Source of the DNA: Deltaproteobacteria bacterium
Lineage (GTDB): Bacteria; Myxococcota_A; Bradymonadia; REDH01
Reading direction: 5' to 3'
DNA: 64,000 bases
NCBI GenBank assembly: GCA_007693585.1
Contig: REDH01000075.1
Coordinates: forward strand, 29,100 to 93,099
This document shows, one piece after another, positions 17,812 to 27,049 of this stretch. A program made the translations under genes and the position numbers. The first letter of the stretch is position 1. Each line of letters opens with the position of its first letter. The notes below the pieces were generated by a model. That model was not told where the DNA came from. It saw only the letters and a program-made list of their open reading frames with translations, and did no database searches.

Positions 17812-18783
17812 TTACACGGTTGCCTGGGAGCGTTCGTGATACGCTGCGGCACGTGCACGATCATCCGCGACTTGTTCAAGAAGGGCGTCGGTGGAGGGGA
17901 AACGTCGTTCCTCGCGGATGCGCGAGAGAAAGCTGACGTCTATCCGAACGCCCGGTTGTACATCTGGTGCCATGGGGCCCAGACACATGGTTTCCACGCT
18001 GATGCCGCTGTCGACTTCGAAGGTGGGTCGGTAGCCTACGTTCGTGACGGCGCCTGCATGGAACCCGGTTGCAGGTACGCGCAGGGTGGTCACGTAGACT
18101 CCAGGAGGAGGAAGCAGGCGACCTTGTGGATAGAGGTTGATGGTCGGAATTCCGATACCAGTTCCACGTCCTGCGCCCGGTGTTCTTGGGCCGGACAGCG
18201 ACCAGGGTTGACCGAGCAGTCGGTTCACTTCCTCACAATCTCCGCGTCGAAGAGCGGACCGAATCCGGGTTGATGACACGGGAGCGCCATCATCGATGAC
18301 TGCGGGATGAACCGTTGCCGTCAGTTCGCCGTGCTTCGCATAGTCAAGCAGGGTGGCGGTGCTTCCCGAGCGGCGGTGACCGAAGTTGAAGTCGTAGCCG
18401 ACATGGATGCTCTCGGCCCGCAGGGTGCGGACAAGGAGTGCATCCAGAAAGTCGAGAGGGGAGATGGCTGCGAAGTCCCGACTGAAGGGTACGGTCCAAA
18501 CCTCACTCAAGCCAGCGTCCAGGAGGGCCTGTCTTCGTTCGTCTGCGGTGGCAAGCCGGAACTCCTTCGGCGCCTTCTCGGCGAAGATCTCCACCGGGTG
18601 TGGCTCGAAGGTCATCGCCAATGCGGGCAGTTCACGATGCTCGGCGTCTTCGACCGTCGAGCGCAGAATCGCTCGATGACCGCGGTGGAGTCCGTCGAAG
18701 TTCCCAATGGTCCAGACCGCGCCCTGGTGCACCAGTTCACGAACGTGTGAGGGGGGAACGACTGGAAGAGCCGGAAAGATCAT
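17812..18783 (-). CDS. ribF: Bifunctional riboflavin kinase / FAD synthetase
   Basis: This makes FMN from riboflavin and then FAD from FMN, using ATP, in the cytoplasm. The N-terminal nucleotidyltransferase has the signature GNFDGLHRGHRAIL (about 27-40), the HVGYDFNFGHRRSG loop and SSTRIRSAL. The C-terminal flavokinase domain starts about residue 205 with GRGTGIGIPTINL, followed by GVYVTTL and TNVGYRPTF. At 323 residues it has the usual RibF length. It is divergent from aroE with only 50 bases between starts, which leaves little room for two separate promoters. It is convergent with the wzc-like gene. Confidence 0.96.
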   Translation of the reverse strand: MIFPALPVVPPSHVRELVHQGAVWTIGNFDGLHRGHRAILRSTVEDAEHRELPALAMTFEPHPVEIFAEKAPKEFRLATADERRQALLDAGLSEVWTVPFSRDFAAISPLDFLDALLVRTLRAESIHVGYDFNFGHRRSGSTATLLDYAKHGELTATVHPAVIDDGAPVSSTRIRSALRRGDCEEVNRLLGQPWSLSGPRTPGAGRGTGIGIPTINLYPQGRLLPPPGVYVTTLRVPATGFHAGAVTNVGYRPTFEVDSGISVETMCLGPMAPDVQPGVRIDVSFLSRIREERRFPSTDALLEQVADDRARAAAYHERSQATV

Positions 18784-18833
18784 GGCATCAGTTGCAGGCG
18801 CAGGTACGGGTTTGTCCCGGGTGAAGGAGTAAC

Positions 18834-19805
18834 ATGGACACGAAGCGAGAACCAGTCATGCCCGGGCAGACGTTCGGAGCGGAACTGGTGCTTCTGGGGC
18901 GACCCGTTGCCCACTCGGTGTCGCCGGCCTTCCAGACTGCAGGGTTGCGCGCCTGCGATCTCGGGTGGCGCTACCGTGCCGTGCTGGCGGACGAGGCCAC
19001 AGTGGAACGTGCCTTCGCTGCCATGGAGTCGGATGACCTCGTGGGAGCGAACGTCACCCTTCCATGGAAGGGACTCGCGGCCCGAGGTCGGTTCGCCCCG
19101 AGTGACTCGGTCGTCCGGACCGGGGCAGCAAATACGCTCTGGCGGGACGGGCAGGGAGCTTGTCGTACCGCCAACACGGATGTGTACGGCGTGCGTGCAT
19201 CCCTTCACGCTCTCGGCATTCGGGAAGGTGATCCGGTGGAGGCGGTCGTCCTCGGCGGTGGCGGTGCTGCTGCGGCTGCCATTTCCTGTTGCCGAGGATA
19301 TCGGCTCCCGGTTCGAGTCGTGGTGAGACGGCCCAGAGCGGTGACTGCCATCCTGGCACAGGACCTTGTCGAGGAGGTAGACGTGCGGTGCTGGGATGCG
19401 AGCGCTCTGGACGACTTGAGGGGTTCGCTCCTCGTGATCGACGCCACTTCACTGGCGCATCAGGATCCGCGAGTGGCCTCTCGGGCGTACCGCGTGCTCG
19501 GCCTCGCGAAACCGATGGCCGACAGCCGTTGGCTGAGCCTGAGCTACAGCCGCGAACGCCTGTCCTTCGAGAAGCTGGCCCTGCAGGCAGGCGCACCATG
19601 CCTTGATGGTCGGGTGATGCTTCTTCATCAAGGGGCGGTGTCCTTCGAGTTGTGGACCGGCCTTGAAGCGCCACTGCAGGTGATGGCGAGCGCTCTCGAC
19701 TCGGCCACGAACGCCATTGCCAGCGGTCGGATGCCCACCGAACCGATCCATGAGGCCGTCCGTGCAGGCGTGGAGGCGGAACGTTTCCTCGCACGGGGGA
19801 GCTGA
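18834..19805 (+). CDS. aroE: Shikimate dehydrogenase
   Basis: NADPH-dependent reduction of 3-dehydroshikimate to shikimate in aromatic amino-acid synthesis. Seen: substrate-binding GRPVAHSVSPAFQ near the N-terminus, catalytic Lys in GANVTLPWKG, the Asp followed by GAANTLW, NTDVYGV, a nucleotide-binding GGGGAAAAA turn, and the C-terminal LLHQGAVSFELWTG motif. Length 323 is slightly above the ~275 norm because of a longer N-terminus and C-terminal tail. AAGGAG sits 5-6 bases before the ATG. The next shikimate-pathway gene in the window, aroQ, is 40 kb away. The stop codon is inside a perfect hairpin shared with the convergent gene. Confidence 0.94.
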   Translation: MDTKREPVMPGQTFGAELVLLGRPVAHSVSPAFQTAGLRACDLGWRYRAVLADEATVERAFAAMESDDLVGANVTLPWKGLAARGRFAPSDSVVRTGAANTLWRDGQGACRTANTDVYGVRASLHALGIREGDPVEAVVLGGGGAAAAAISCCRGYRLPVRVVVRRPRAVTAILAQDLVEEVDVRCWDASALDDLRGSLLVIDATSLAHQDPRVASRAYRVLGLAKPMADSRWLSLSYSRERLSFEKLALQAGAPCLDGRVMLLHQGAVSFELWTGLEAPLQVMASALDSATNAIASGRMPTEPIHEAVRAGVEAERFLARGS

Positions 19806-19820
19806 GCGCCTCCGCTCAGC
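19801..19820. terminator. Perfect 8-bp hairpin spanning two convergent stop codons
   Basis: GCTGAGCG-CCTC-CGCTCAGC is a perfect inverted repeat. The TGA of aroE (19803-19805) lies in the left arm and the TGA of the minus-strand gene (19818-19816) in the right arm, so one palindrome supplies both stops and a bidirectional terminator-like stem. There is no T-tract on either strand. Confidence 0.6.
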
Positions 19821-21429
19821 GCAGGATACCGCGAATTCCTGCGGACAGGATGGCATCGACGAGCACAGTCCGGCTCTGCATCGTCCATGGATAGGCAAGC
19901 CCTCCCTGCACTTCGAGGAAGAGTGGCAGGCTGCTCTGCCAACGAAGCGCGACGTGTCCGCCAATTGCGTGGTGCGTGGTTTGCGCGCCCATCGTGCCAG
20001 CGATGGGGTTGGATAGCATGCCCAGTCGCCAGTACTCGACAGCAGCGAAGCCGCTGAGCTGTCGCGAAGTGATCCCTGCGCGCGAGCCGACGCCTACCCT
20101 GGAGAACTGCATTCCGCGTTCGGTGGGTGGACCGTCCTGCGTGGTGAGTGCAAAGTCACGTCGGACGTCGACATGAAGTCCGACATGCCGGAAGTGCATG
20201 CCCTGCATCAGCCGCAAGGTCATGCCGCGTTCGACCTGTCCGCCGATCTGTCCACTGAAGAGCTGCGTGCCCGAACCCAGAAGCATGAACACCTCTGTGG
20301 TCGAATCGGCGCGAGCCGAGCCGGGCGTGATCAGGACGAGCAGCACGACCGTCCACGCTGCCGATGGTCGGCTCAGGCGAAGAAGACCGAGAAGCAGGAC
20401 GAGGCTGAAGAGAAGGGGGAGCGCAGTCAGGGCGCCTCGTGTCGCATGACAGCCTCCAGACCGGTCATCCTCCACAAGGCAGTATCCGTCAGATGTGCAG
20501 GTTTCCGAGCTGGCACAGTCGGCCACCCCGGTACATTCGAGCGGTGTCGCGATCACGGTGTGCTGGAAGGTTCCAAGACAGGGCCCGGGAGCGCACGTGA
20601 CACGAAGCACGAGCCGATCGCCGATTCCCAGCACTTCCGGTCCGGTCGTGCCCGACTGGACACCACCGGCTTCCATGTTCAGGTCCAGGCGTTCCAGAGG
20701 GCCACTCGTGCCGGCGCATGTTCGCGGCACGCGCCGCCCACGCGCACAGTCCTCATGCACCATGAGGCGCGTATCCAGTGGTCCGTCGGGAAACGACACG
20801 ACATGGATTCCCTCCTCGAGAACAAAGCTCCTCGTGGTGCCGCCGACACCGGGGCACGTGGGAGAGGCACTCCTGGTCGCTTCCGGGACCAACTCCGTAC
20901 CCGACAGAGTACGGATGGTCACCGCAAGGTCGGCGTCCACATCAGTCACGAGCCAGACGGAATCCCGTGGAATCTGGAGCCGAAAGGAAGGTTGAAATCC
21001 CGGAAGTGGCCTCTCTTCGATGCGCACGAGGAGTGGTGTGCCTACCTCTCGTACAAGGGGAAGGGCGTTCAGGTCTTCCTCCGTGGGCTCCGCGAAGGAG
21101 TGCGGAGCCGGGTTGACGCGCCGCCCCGAGCCGGAACGAAGCAGCGTACACGCCTCATCATCCACGCGACCACTGGTCTGGGCCTGGACCTCGATCTGGA
21201 CCCGCGTCTCGGTCCCTTCGGCTTCCTCCAGCGCGACCATCCAGTCCATGGAAAGCCTGCCGATGACCGGCTGGGTATACAGGATGCCGGAATCGTCCTG
21301 TACTTCGGAAAACTCGAGGGTCTGCAACTCACCGATGTCCTGCACGTCGCATGTGGCACCAAGTGCCATCACCGCCAGAACAAGGACAGCGCCCTTCAGA
21401 GGCGAACGAGGACCGATGGATCGGTTCAT
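19816..21429 (-). CDS. Cell-surface protein: lipoprotein-like domain with MYXO-CTERM-like tail fused to an outer-membrane barrel
   Basis: Start chosen at 21429, giving a 4-base ATGA overlap with the upstream NAD(P)HX gene and a signal sequence ending ALGATC (an imperfect lipobox). Residues ~25-300 are beta-rich, ending in a small Cys-rich module (CASSETCTSDGYCLVEDD). Then comes GGCHATRG plus a hydrophobic stretch and Arg-rich end, the layout of a MYXO-CTERM sorting tail. Unexpectedly the frame continues into a second signal-like helix (VVLLVLITPGSARA) and ~165 residues of beta-barrel character. Either two genes have fused, or an internal start is used; no ATG lies at the junction. Last gene of the long minus-strand operon. 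Function unknown. Confidence 0.75.
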   Translation of the reverse strand: MNRSIGPRSPLKGAVLVLAVMALGATCDVQDIGELQTLEFSEVQDDSGILYTQPVIGRLSMDWMVALEEAEGTETRVQIEVQAQTSGRVDDEACTLLRSGSGRRVNPAPHSFAEPTEEDLNALPLVREVGTPLLVRIEERPLPGFQPSFRLQIPRDSVWLVTDVDADLAVTIRTLSGTELVPEATRSASPTCPGVGGTTRSFVLEEGIHVVSFPDGPLDTRLMVHEDCARGRRVPRTCAGTSGPLERLDLNMEAGGVQSGTTGPEVLGIGDRLVLRVTCAPGPCLGTFQHTVIATPLECTGVADCASSETCTSDGYCLVEDDRSGGCHATRGALTALPLLFSLVLLLGLLRLSRPSAAWTVVLLVLITPGSARADSTTEVFMLLGSGTQLFSGQIGGQVERGMTLRLMQGMHFRHVGLHVDVRRDFALTTQDGPPTERGMQFSRVGVGSRAGITSRQLSGFAAVEYWRLGMLSNPIAGTMGAQTTHHAIGGHVALRWQSSLPLFLEVQGGLAYPWTMQSRTVLVDAILSAGIRGILR

Positions 21430-22907
21430 CGCGGTCCCAGTTCGGACAGGACGGACGGGACGTTCCGAGCCACTTCCTGTGCTCGCACCCGAAGGGAGCC
21501 GGTGGCCAGAGCGGCTGCGTGGCCCGCCGCGGCATGGACCCAGCAACCGAGGATCGCTGACTCCAGTGGGGGGAGATGAGGACGCAGTGCTGCAATGATT
21601 CCTGCCAGAACATCGCCGCAGCCGGCGGATGCCATCTTCGAGGAACCCGGTTCGACAAAGTAGACGGGACCATCCGGCGCCGCGATGACTGCCCCAGCGG
21701 TCTTGGCGACGACGACGGCATTCCACATGCGAGCGGCTCGCATGGCTGCTCCCGGGAGATCGCCGAGAACGTCGGCAAGCTCCACGCCGAGAAGACGCGC
21801 CAGCTCGGCAGGATGGGGGGTGAGGATTGCACTCCAGTGCTCCGTGGAACCCACGAGTCCACGTGCCGCCATCAGGTTGAGCGCATCTGCATCGAGGACA
21901 AGCGGACCTCGCACCTCGGTCACGGTGGACTCGAGTTCCGCCGCGGCTTCGTCGCTGGTGCCACGTCCCGGCCCGATGAGCACCACATCGTGCTGGCGCC
22001 CCGAGTGCGCAGCGACACACTCCGGTACGGTGCGGAGCACCAGCGAGAGAACGTCCTCCGAGGCATCGACGGAGAGAAGACCGGTGCCCGTCATCACAGC
22101 GCCCAGAGCTGCCAGCACCGCAGCACCGGGCATCTTCGGCGAACCTGCCCTGAGCAGAATCGTACCACTGCATCCCTTGTGCACGTTTCTCGAACGCTGT
22201 GGCACGAGCGTGCCAGCCATGCGTCGGTCGACGATCGTCGCAGCGGCGGCCTCGTCGAGCCAGCACCGGGGTAGCCCGATGTCTGCCACCTCGACCGTTC
22301 CACAGCGCTCGGCTCCGTCGCCGAGGACATGGCACCACTTCAGTGCACCCATGGCGACTGTGTGGGTTGCGCTCAGCGTTCCAGGATCGCAGCTCCCGGT
22401 GTCGCTGTGAACGCCGCTGGGTACGTCCACCGCGAGCACGGTGCCGTCATGTTCACGACGGACGATGTCGAGTAGTTGCACCACCTCGCGGGGAAGTGTA
22501 CCGCTCAAGCCGATTCCGAACAGCGCATCAACGACGACGGGCCTCTGGTGAAGCTCCGCCCGCAGGCGATCAGGTGAAGCCGGGGCAATCTCGCAGCCGG
22601 CCCGACGGGCGATCTCCAGATTGGCGCTGGCGTCGGGAGGGTAGCTGTTCGGGTCGCCCAGCGTCAGGATGGTCGCACGATGCCCACGACACCGACGAAT
22701 GCGTGCAATGCAGGACCCGTCACCACCGTTGTTGCCGGGTCCAGCGAGGATCAGCGACGGTGCTCCGGGCGCCAGGCGTTCGAGAGCATCCGCACAGACC
22801 AGAGAGGCTCGCTCCATAAGCACCATACCCGGGATTCCGAGTGAGTCGATGGCGCGCCGGTCGAGCGCTGCCATCGCTTTGGAGGTCAGGACTCTCTGGT
22901 GGATCAA
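21426..22907 (-). CDS. nnr: Bifunctional NAD(P)HX epimerase / ADP-dependent dehydratase
   Basis: Repairs hydrated NADH and NADPH. The N-terminal YjeF_N epimerase domain (about 1-215) has MERAS, the GPGNNGGDG motif that binds potassium and NAD(P)HX, and [13 protein letters not shown]. The C-terminal carbohydrate-kinase-like dehydratase (about 225-493) has [12 protein letters not shown] and the catalytic [14 protein letters not shown] segment. The usual KGxxGxVLVVAGS stretch is degenerate here ([16 protein letters not shown]). The 493-aa length matches fused bacterial Nnr. It overlaps pdxJ upstream and the lipoprotein/barrel gene downstream, each by 4 bases, so it is translationally coupled to both. 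Confidence 0.95.
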   Translation of the reverse strand: MIHQRVLTSKAMAALDRRAIDSLGIPGMVLMERASLVCADALERLAPGAPSLILAGPGNNGGDGSCIARIRRCRGHRATILTLGDPNSYPPDASANLEIARRAGCEIAPASPDRLRAELHQRPVVVDALFGIGLSGTLPREVVQLLDIVRREHDGTVLAVDVPSGVHSDTGSCDPGTLSATHTVAMGALKWCHVLGDGAERCGTVEVADIGLPRCWLDEAAAATIVDRRMAGTLVPQRSRNVHKGCSGTILLRAGSPKMPGAAVLAALGAVMTGTGLLSVDASEDVLSLVLRTVPECVAAHSGRQHDVVLIGPGRGTSDEAAAELESTVTEVRGPLVLDADALNLMAARGLVGSTEHWSAILTPHPAELARLLGVELADVLGDLPGAAMRAARMWNAVVVAKTAGAVIAAPDGPVYFVEPGSSKMASAGCGDVLAGIIAALRPHLPPLESAILGCWVHAAAGHAAALATGSLRVRAQEVARNVPSVLSELGPR

Positions 22908-23665
22908 TGTCGACGATGGGGAACGGGGTTCAGGGCGTCGAGCATCTCTCGGACCGCCTGGTCAAAGCCGACCATGATGGCCCTGGCCACGATGGCATGA
23001 CCGATGTTGTACTCCACGATCTGCGGAATCGTGGTGAGCGCGCCCACATTTCGGTAGTCGAGGCCATGCCCGGCCGCCACGGTCAGTCCGCAAGCCTGCG
23101 CGTGCTCGGCTGCGGCCCGGAGGCGGTGCAATTCCCGCTCCTGGTCATCATCCCGACCCGTCGCGTGCGCGTAGTCACCCGTGTGGAGCTCGATCATCGG
23201 AATGCCGAGTTCAGCGCACGCCTCGATCACCTGCAGATCGGGAGCAACGAATGCACTGCAGGTGATGCCCGCCGAGCCAAGAGCCTCGCTGAACCTCTCA
23301 AGCGAACTCGATGTTTTTCGCACATCCAGCCCCCCCTCTGTCGTGCGCTCCTCGCGACGCTCGGGTACCAGCGTCACCATCGAGGGACGCTGGTCGAGCG
23401 CGATGCCCAGCATCTCGTCCGTCATCGCCATCTCGAGGTTGAGGCGCGTCGTCACCACCTCGCGGAGTACCGAAACATCCCGCTCCTGAATGTGCCGTCT
23501 ATCCTCCCGCAGATGAACGGTAATCTGGTCCGCCCCCGCCAGCTCCGCCACCATCGCGGCCGCCACCGGGTCAGGATAGCGTGTTCCTCTGGCCTGCCGA
23601 ATGGTGGCGACGTGGTCGACGTTGACCCCCAGTGCGGGCCTTGCGTGTTCGCGAGCAAGCGTCAT
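22904..23665 (-). CDS. pdxJ: Pyridoxine 5'-phosphate synthase
   Basis: Condenses 1-deoxyxylulose 5-phosphate with 3-amino-2-oxopropyl phosphate to make vitamin B6. Recognisable TIM-barrel signatures: [17 protein letters not shown] at the N-terminus, [44 protein letters not shown], and the terminal [15 protein letters not shown]. At 253 aa it has a normal length. It lies 37 bases after glmM and overlaps the NAD(P)HX repair gene by 4 bases. pdxJ next to glmM and the nnr gene is a common bacterial arrangement. Confidence 0.97.
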   Translation of the reverse strand: MTLAREHARPALGVNVDHVATIRQARGTRYPDPVAAAMVAELAGADQITVHLREDRRHIQERDVSVLREVVTTRLNLEMAMTDEMLGIALDQRPSMVTLVPERREERTTEGGLDVRKTSSSLERFSEALGSAGITCSAFVAPDLQVIEACAELGIPMIELHTGDYAHATGRDDDQERELHRLRAAAEHAQACGLTVAAGHGLDYRNVGALTTIPQIVEYNIGHAIVARAIMVGFDQAVREMLDALNPVPHRRH

Positions 23666-23702
23666 GAACCGGGCTCCGTGTTCTGGCCGTATGGCCGAGC
23701 GA

Positions 23703-25058
23703 TCAGCGGTCGAGTTCCTTCACGAGGGTGTCGGCGAGGTCCTCTGCCATCTCTCGGATGCGAGCCTCGTCCTCGCCCTCCACCATAACGCGAATCTTCG
23801 ACTCCGTTCCAGAGTATCGCACCAGAAGTCGACCTCGGCCTGCGAGCGACCGCTCGAGGTTCGCCATGAGTGCCTGTGAGGCGGGGAGTTCCTCCACCGG
23901 CCTCTTTCGCGAAACGGCGCGGTTGACGAGGACCTGCGGTACGCGCTGCATGATCCCGGAGAGCTCGCTCAGAGGTCGCTGCCGCGAAAGCATCACGTTG
24001 AGCACCTGAATCGCTGCGGCAATGCCGTCTCCCGTGGTCGCATGGTCCAGGAACACCAGGTGGCCAGACTGCTCTCCTCCAAAATTCAGGCCTGTCTCGC
24101 GCATGTGCTGCACGACGTAGCGGTCACCCACGTCGGTTCGCACCAGCCCTACCCCTTCGCCGGCGAGGGCGTGTTCCAATCCCAGATTGCTCATGACCGT
24201 CGCCACCACTGTCGGTCCCCGCAGTCTTCGTTCCTGGTGAAGGTGCAGGCCGCACAGGGCGAGAATGGCATCCCCATCCACCACCTCGCCGCGCTCGTCG
24301 AGAAGGATGAGTCGATCCGCGTCGCCGTCGAGTGCCACACCAAGATCCGCACCATGCTTGCGCACGGCCTCTGCGCAGCACTCCGGATGCAGACTGCCGC
24401 ACGACGCATTGATGTTCAGCCCGTTGGGGTGAACCCCCAGCGGAATCACTTCTGCGCCAAGTTCCTCGAACACGGCCGGAGCCGCTCGATAGCCGGCTCC
24501 GTTGGCGCAGTCCACCACAACGCGCAGCCCGTCGAGGTCAAACGTCTCGTGCAGCAGGGCCTTGAGGTGCGTGATGTACCGGCCGTTCGCGTCCTCGATA
24601 CGGCGCGCACGGCCAATATCCGCACCCCGCGCCAGATCGGGATGCTCGAGTTCGGACTCCATGCGGAGCTCGAGCGCGGCCTCCACCTCATCCGGAAGCT
24701 TGAATCCATCATGCCCGAACACCTTGAGGCCGTTATCCTCGTAGGGATTGTGGCTCGCGCTGATCACGATGCCCGCCTCCGCGCGCATGCTCGTGGTCAG
24801 GTAGGCGATACCAGGGGTCGGGATGGGACCAAGCAGGATCACGTCGGCGCCGGTGCTCGTGATGCCGGCCACGAGCGCAGACTCCAGCATGTAGCCGCTC
24901 AGGCGAGTATCCTTGCCGACGAGGATCTTCGGCCGACTTTTGCTCGATGCGCCGAACGTGAACGCCACGGCACGCCCGAGACGCAAGGCGTTCTCCACCG
25001 TCATCGGGTCACTGTTCGCAAGGCCCCGAATGCCGTCGGTACCAAAGTACTTTCTCAT
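23703..25058 (-). CDS. glmM: Phosphoglucosamine mutase
   Basis: Converts glucosamine 6-phosphate to glucosamine 1-phosphate for UDP-GlcNAc and thus peptidoglycan and LPS. Seen: N-terminal [13 protein letters not shown], active-site phosphoserine loop [13 protein letters not shown] (about 98-110), magnesium site [15 protein letters not shown], sugar-binding GGEQSGHL, and the C-terminal phosphate-binding [15 protein letters not shown]. Length 451 is typical. It follows cdaR by 39 bases. In Firmicutes, CdaA, CdaR and GlmM form a complex in which GlmM inhibits c-di-AMP synthesis; gene order here is consistent with the same complex. Confidence 0.98.
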   Translation of the reverse strand: MRKYFGTDGIRGLANSDPMTVENALRLGRAVAFTFGASSKSRPKILVGKDTRLSGYMLESALVAGITSTGADVILLGPIPTPGIAYLTTSMRAEAGIVISASHNPYEDNGLKVFGHDGFKLPDEVEAALELRMESELEHPDLARGADIGRARRIEDANGRYITHLKALLHETFDLDGLRVVVDCANGAGYRAAPAVFEELGAEVIPLGVHPNGLNINASCGSLHPECCAEAVRKHGADLGVALDGDADRLILLDERGEVVDGDAILALCGLHLHQERRLRGPTVVATVMSNLGLEHALAGEGVGLVRTDVGDRYVVQHMRETGLNFGGEQSGHLVFLDHATTGDGIAAAIQVLNVMLSRQRPLSELSGIMQRVPQVLVNRAVSRKRPVEELPASQALMANLERSLAGRGRLLVRYSGTESKIRVMVEGEDEARIREMAEDLADTLVKELDR

Positions 25059-25097
25059 CGTGCTGCTTCCGGTGTGATGGAACCCACGGTCGACCCC

Positions 25098-26066
25098 TCA
25101 CTCATCGCCTTCCTCCCCCGTCTCGTCATCGCTCTCCGGCGCCTCCTCGTGCTCGGCGACACGAACCCGGACATCCCGCGGCTGAAGATCCATGACCTCG
25201 ATTCCCTCGGGCAGATTGCGGACTGCAGGCGCGACGGTGTACGTGCCCGGACGACTGCTGTCGAACTGGTCCAGTGACACGGAGACGAACACCTCCTCGG
25301 TCTCCAGGCGCTCCACCAGGCTGCGCGGCCCTCGAACCCGCAGCCTCACGGCGCCTACCTCGACGCTGGCCGTCGATGGCCAGCTCCCGAGCCGTTCCAC
25401 GGGAACGGCTTCCAGCACCCGCACGGTCTCCTCCACCGAAATGTCTACCCGAACACGGATGGCCGAGTCGTCGGTCCGGCTCAGGAAGGGGCGGTGAAGC
25501 GCCAGATCGACCTCCCGTTCGACGGTCGACCGTTGCTGGCTCAGCGAAATCGTCTGCGTGAAGACGGTATCGAGCCCCTCCAGTGACGAGCGCGGCCCGG
25601 AGACCTCCACCCGGGCAGGCTGGACGTCGATGTCGCCCAGTTCGTACCCTTCCGGCGGACTCCCGCGAAGGTTGGCCCGCACCGCCACCATGCGGCGCTC
25701 GCGTGTCTCCACGTGAATCCGCACGGTGGCCGGGACGATCGATCGAAGAGTGACTCCAGCCGGCAGCCGAATCTGAGCATCCCGCAGGGTGTAGTCGTGC
25801 TCTCCCTCATGAATTTCCGGCAGCTTGAGAGAAGGTGTCTCGGCCAGACTCCAGCGTCGAAGGACGTTGCGCCGTCCCTCCAGGGTCAGGCTGATCTCCG
25901 GGAGCGGAGACAGCAGCATCTGCTCCTCGTCAAGCGCGGGAAGTTCCAGGGGGACCACCATCGTCTGGATGTCGCGACGCTCCGCATCCACCAGGAGGAA
26001 GAGAATCAGCGTCAGGACAAAACTGAGGATCACGGCAGGCAGATTCCGTCTGCGCTGAGGCGTCAT
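25098..26066 (-). CDS. cdaR: CdaR/YbbR-domain regulator of diadenylate cyclase
   Basis: A single N-terminal membrane helix (VILSFVLTLILFLLV) is followed by three YbbR-type beta domains outside the membrane. Diagnostic segments are PEISLTLEGRRNVLRRW, PEGYELGDIDVQPARVEVSG and VRLRVRGPRSLVERLE. The acidic C-terminus (ESDDETGEEGDE) is probably disordered. It overlaps cdaA by 4 bases. YbbR proteins bind and modulate CdaA in other bacteria; here that is inferred from adjacency. Length 322 is within the family range, which varies with the number of repeats. Confidence 0.93.
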   Translation of the reverse strand: MTPQRRRNLPAVILSFVLTLILFLLVDAERRDIQTMVVPLELPALDEEQMLLSPLPEISLTLEGRRNVLRRWSLAETPSLKLPEIHEGEHDYTLRDAQIRLPAGVTLRSIVPATVRIHVETRERRMVAVRANLRGSPPEGYELGDIDVQPARVEVSGPRSSLEGLDTVFTQTISLSQQRSTVEREVDLALHRPFLSRTDDSAIRVRVDISVEETVRVLEAVPVERLGSWPSTASVEVGAVRLRVRGPRSLVERLETEEVFVSVSLDQFDSSRPGTYTVAPAVRNLPEGIEVMDLQPRDVRVRVAEHEEAPESDDETGEEGDE

Positions 26067-26872
26067 GAGCGAGCCTCCGCGCGCTTATCGCCTCCGCCAG
26101 CGCCACGAAGCGCCAGCTCGTGCTGCAGGAGCTCGCGCAACTGGTTGCTGTCCAGCCCGCGACGAATCTGGCCGTTCAGGCACACCGACACGGTTCCCGT
26201 CTCCTCCGAGACCACGAGGACAACCGCGTCCGAGTCCTCGCTGAGGCCGATGGCCGCACGATGCCGTGTGCCCAGCGTCTGATCAACTCGAGGGTTGCTG
26301 GTCAAGGGCAGAAAGCACCCGGCTGCGGAGACCCGCCCGTTACGAATGATCGTGGCGCCATCATGCAAGGGATTGGCATTCGCCGGGTTGAAGATCGCGA
26401 AGAGCAGTTCGTCCGTGACCTGCGCGTCCACCGCGATTCCCTCCTCGGTGTAGGGGCTGAGGTCGGCATTGCGCTCCAGGACGATCAGGGCACCGATGGA
26501 CGCATTGCTCAGCTGTTCCGCGGCCTTCACCAGCTCCTGGATGATGTGCGTCTGCTCCGCAGGCTTCAGGCCCATGAGGAAGCGCGTGTTCGTGAACTTG
26601 AGCAGCCCAAGGCGAATGTCCTTCTGGAACAGGACCACGAGGACGAGAAAGAACGAGGCCATGAACTTGTCGAGCAGCCAGTTGAGCGTCTGAAGGCCGA
26701 GCACGTTGTCGCCCGAGACGAAGAACACGACGATGATGCCCAGCAGCCCGATCAGCATCTGCATGGCCCGGGTGCCACGAATCAGCAGCAGGAGCTGGTA
26801 GATCACCAGGAACACGATCGCGAAGTCCAGAACCCGCAGCGCGAATTCCTGAATGGAGTCGAAGGTGCTCAA
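26063..26872 (-). CDS. cdaA: Membrane diadenylate cyclase (c-di-AMP synthase)
   Basis: Makes c-di-AMP from two ATP at the membrane. Three N-terminal helices (about 12-32, 37-55, 63-82) precede the DAC domain. That domain has the catalytic NPLHDGATIIRNGRV motif and GTRHRAAIGLSE, both intact, plus LIVLERN near the start of the domain. At 269 aa it is a standard CdaA. It is the first gene after a 177-base gap behind folP, and a possible promoter lies near 27016-27043, so cdaA-cdaR-glmM may have a start of its own within the larger operon. Confidence 0.97.
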   Translation of the reverse strand: MSTFDSIQEFALRVLDFAIVFLVIYQLLLLIRGTRAMQMLIGLLGIIVVFFVSGDNVLGLQTLNWLLDKFMASFFLVLVVLFQKDIRLGLLKFTNTRFLMGLKPAEQTHIIQELVKAAEQLSNASIGALIVLERNADLSPYTEEGIAVDAQVTDELLFAIFNPANANPLHDGATIIRNGRVSAAGCFLPLTSNPRVDQTLGTRHRAAIGLSEDSDAVVLVVSEETGTVSVCLNGQIRRGLDSNQLRELLQHELALRGAGGGDKRAEARS

Positions 26873-27015
26873 GGCGTTCGCTGCCTGATCCGGCCGCTTG
26901 TGCGGCGAAGGGAGGGGACGTGGGGTGCCGCCTCACGCGCCGCGGAACCGTCTGTTTCGGCCGCGAAGTCCACCACGACCTCCGGCTTGCGGACAACGCG
27001 CGTCGAGGATGCGAT

Positions 27016-27043
27016 ACCCTATCCGATCGAACACAGGAATCAA
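27016..27043 (-). promoter_or_regulatory. Possible promoter upstream of cdaA
   Basis: On the minus strand TTGATT (27043-27038), 16 bases, then TAGGGT (27021-27016), about 145 bases before the cdaA start and at the 3' edge of folP. The -10 match is weak. It would allow c-di-AMP genes to be expressed apart from ftsH and folP. The rest of the 177-base folP-cdaA gap shows no gene or clear hairpin. Confidence 0.25.
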
Positions 27044-27049
27044 GGGCGT

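Noticed and set aside
20173-21579. 468-aa plus-strand ORF
   Set aside because: Antisense to the lipoprotein/barrel gene; no start signal or recognisable domain.
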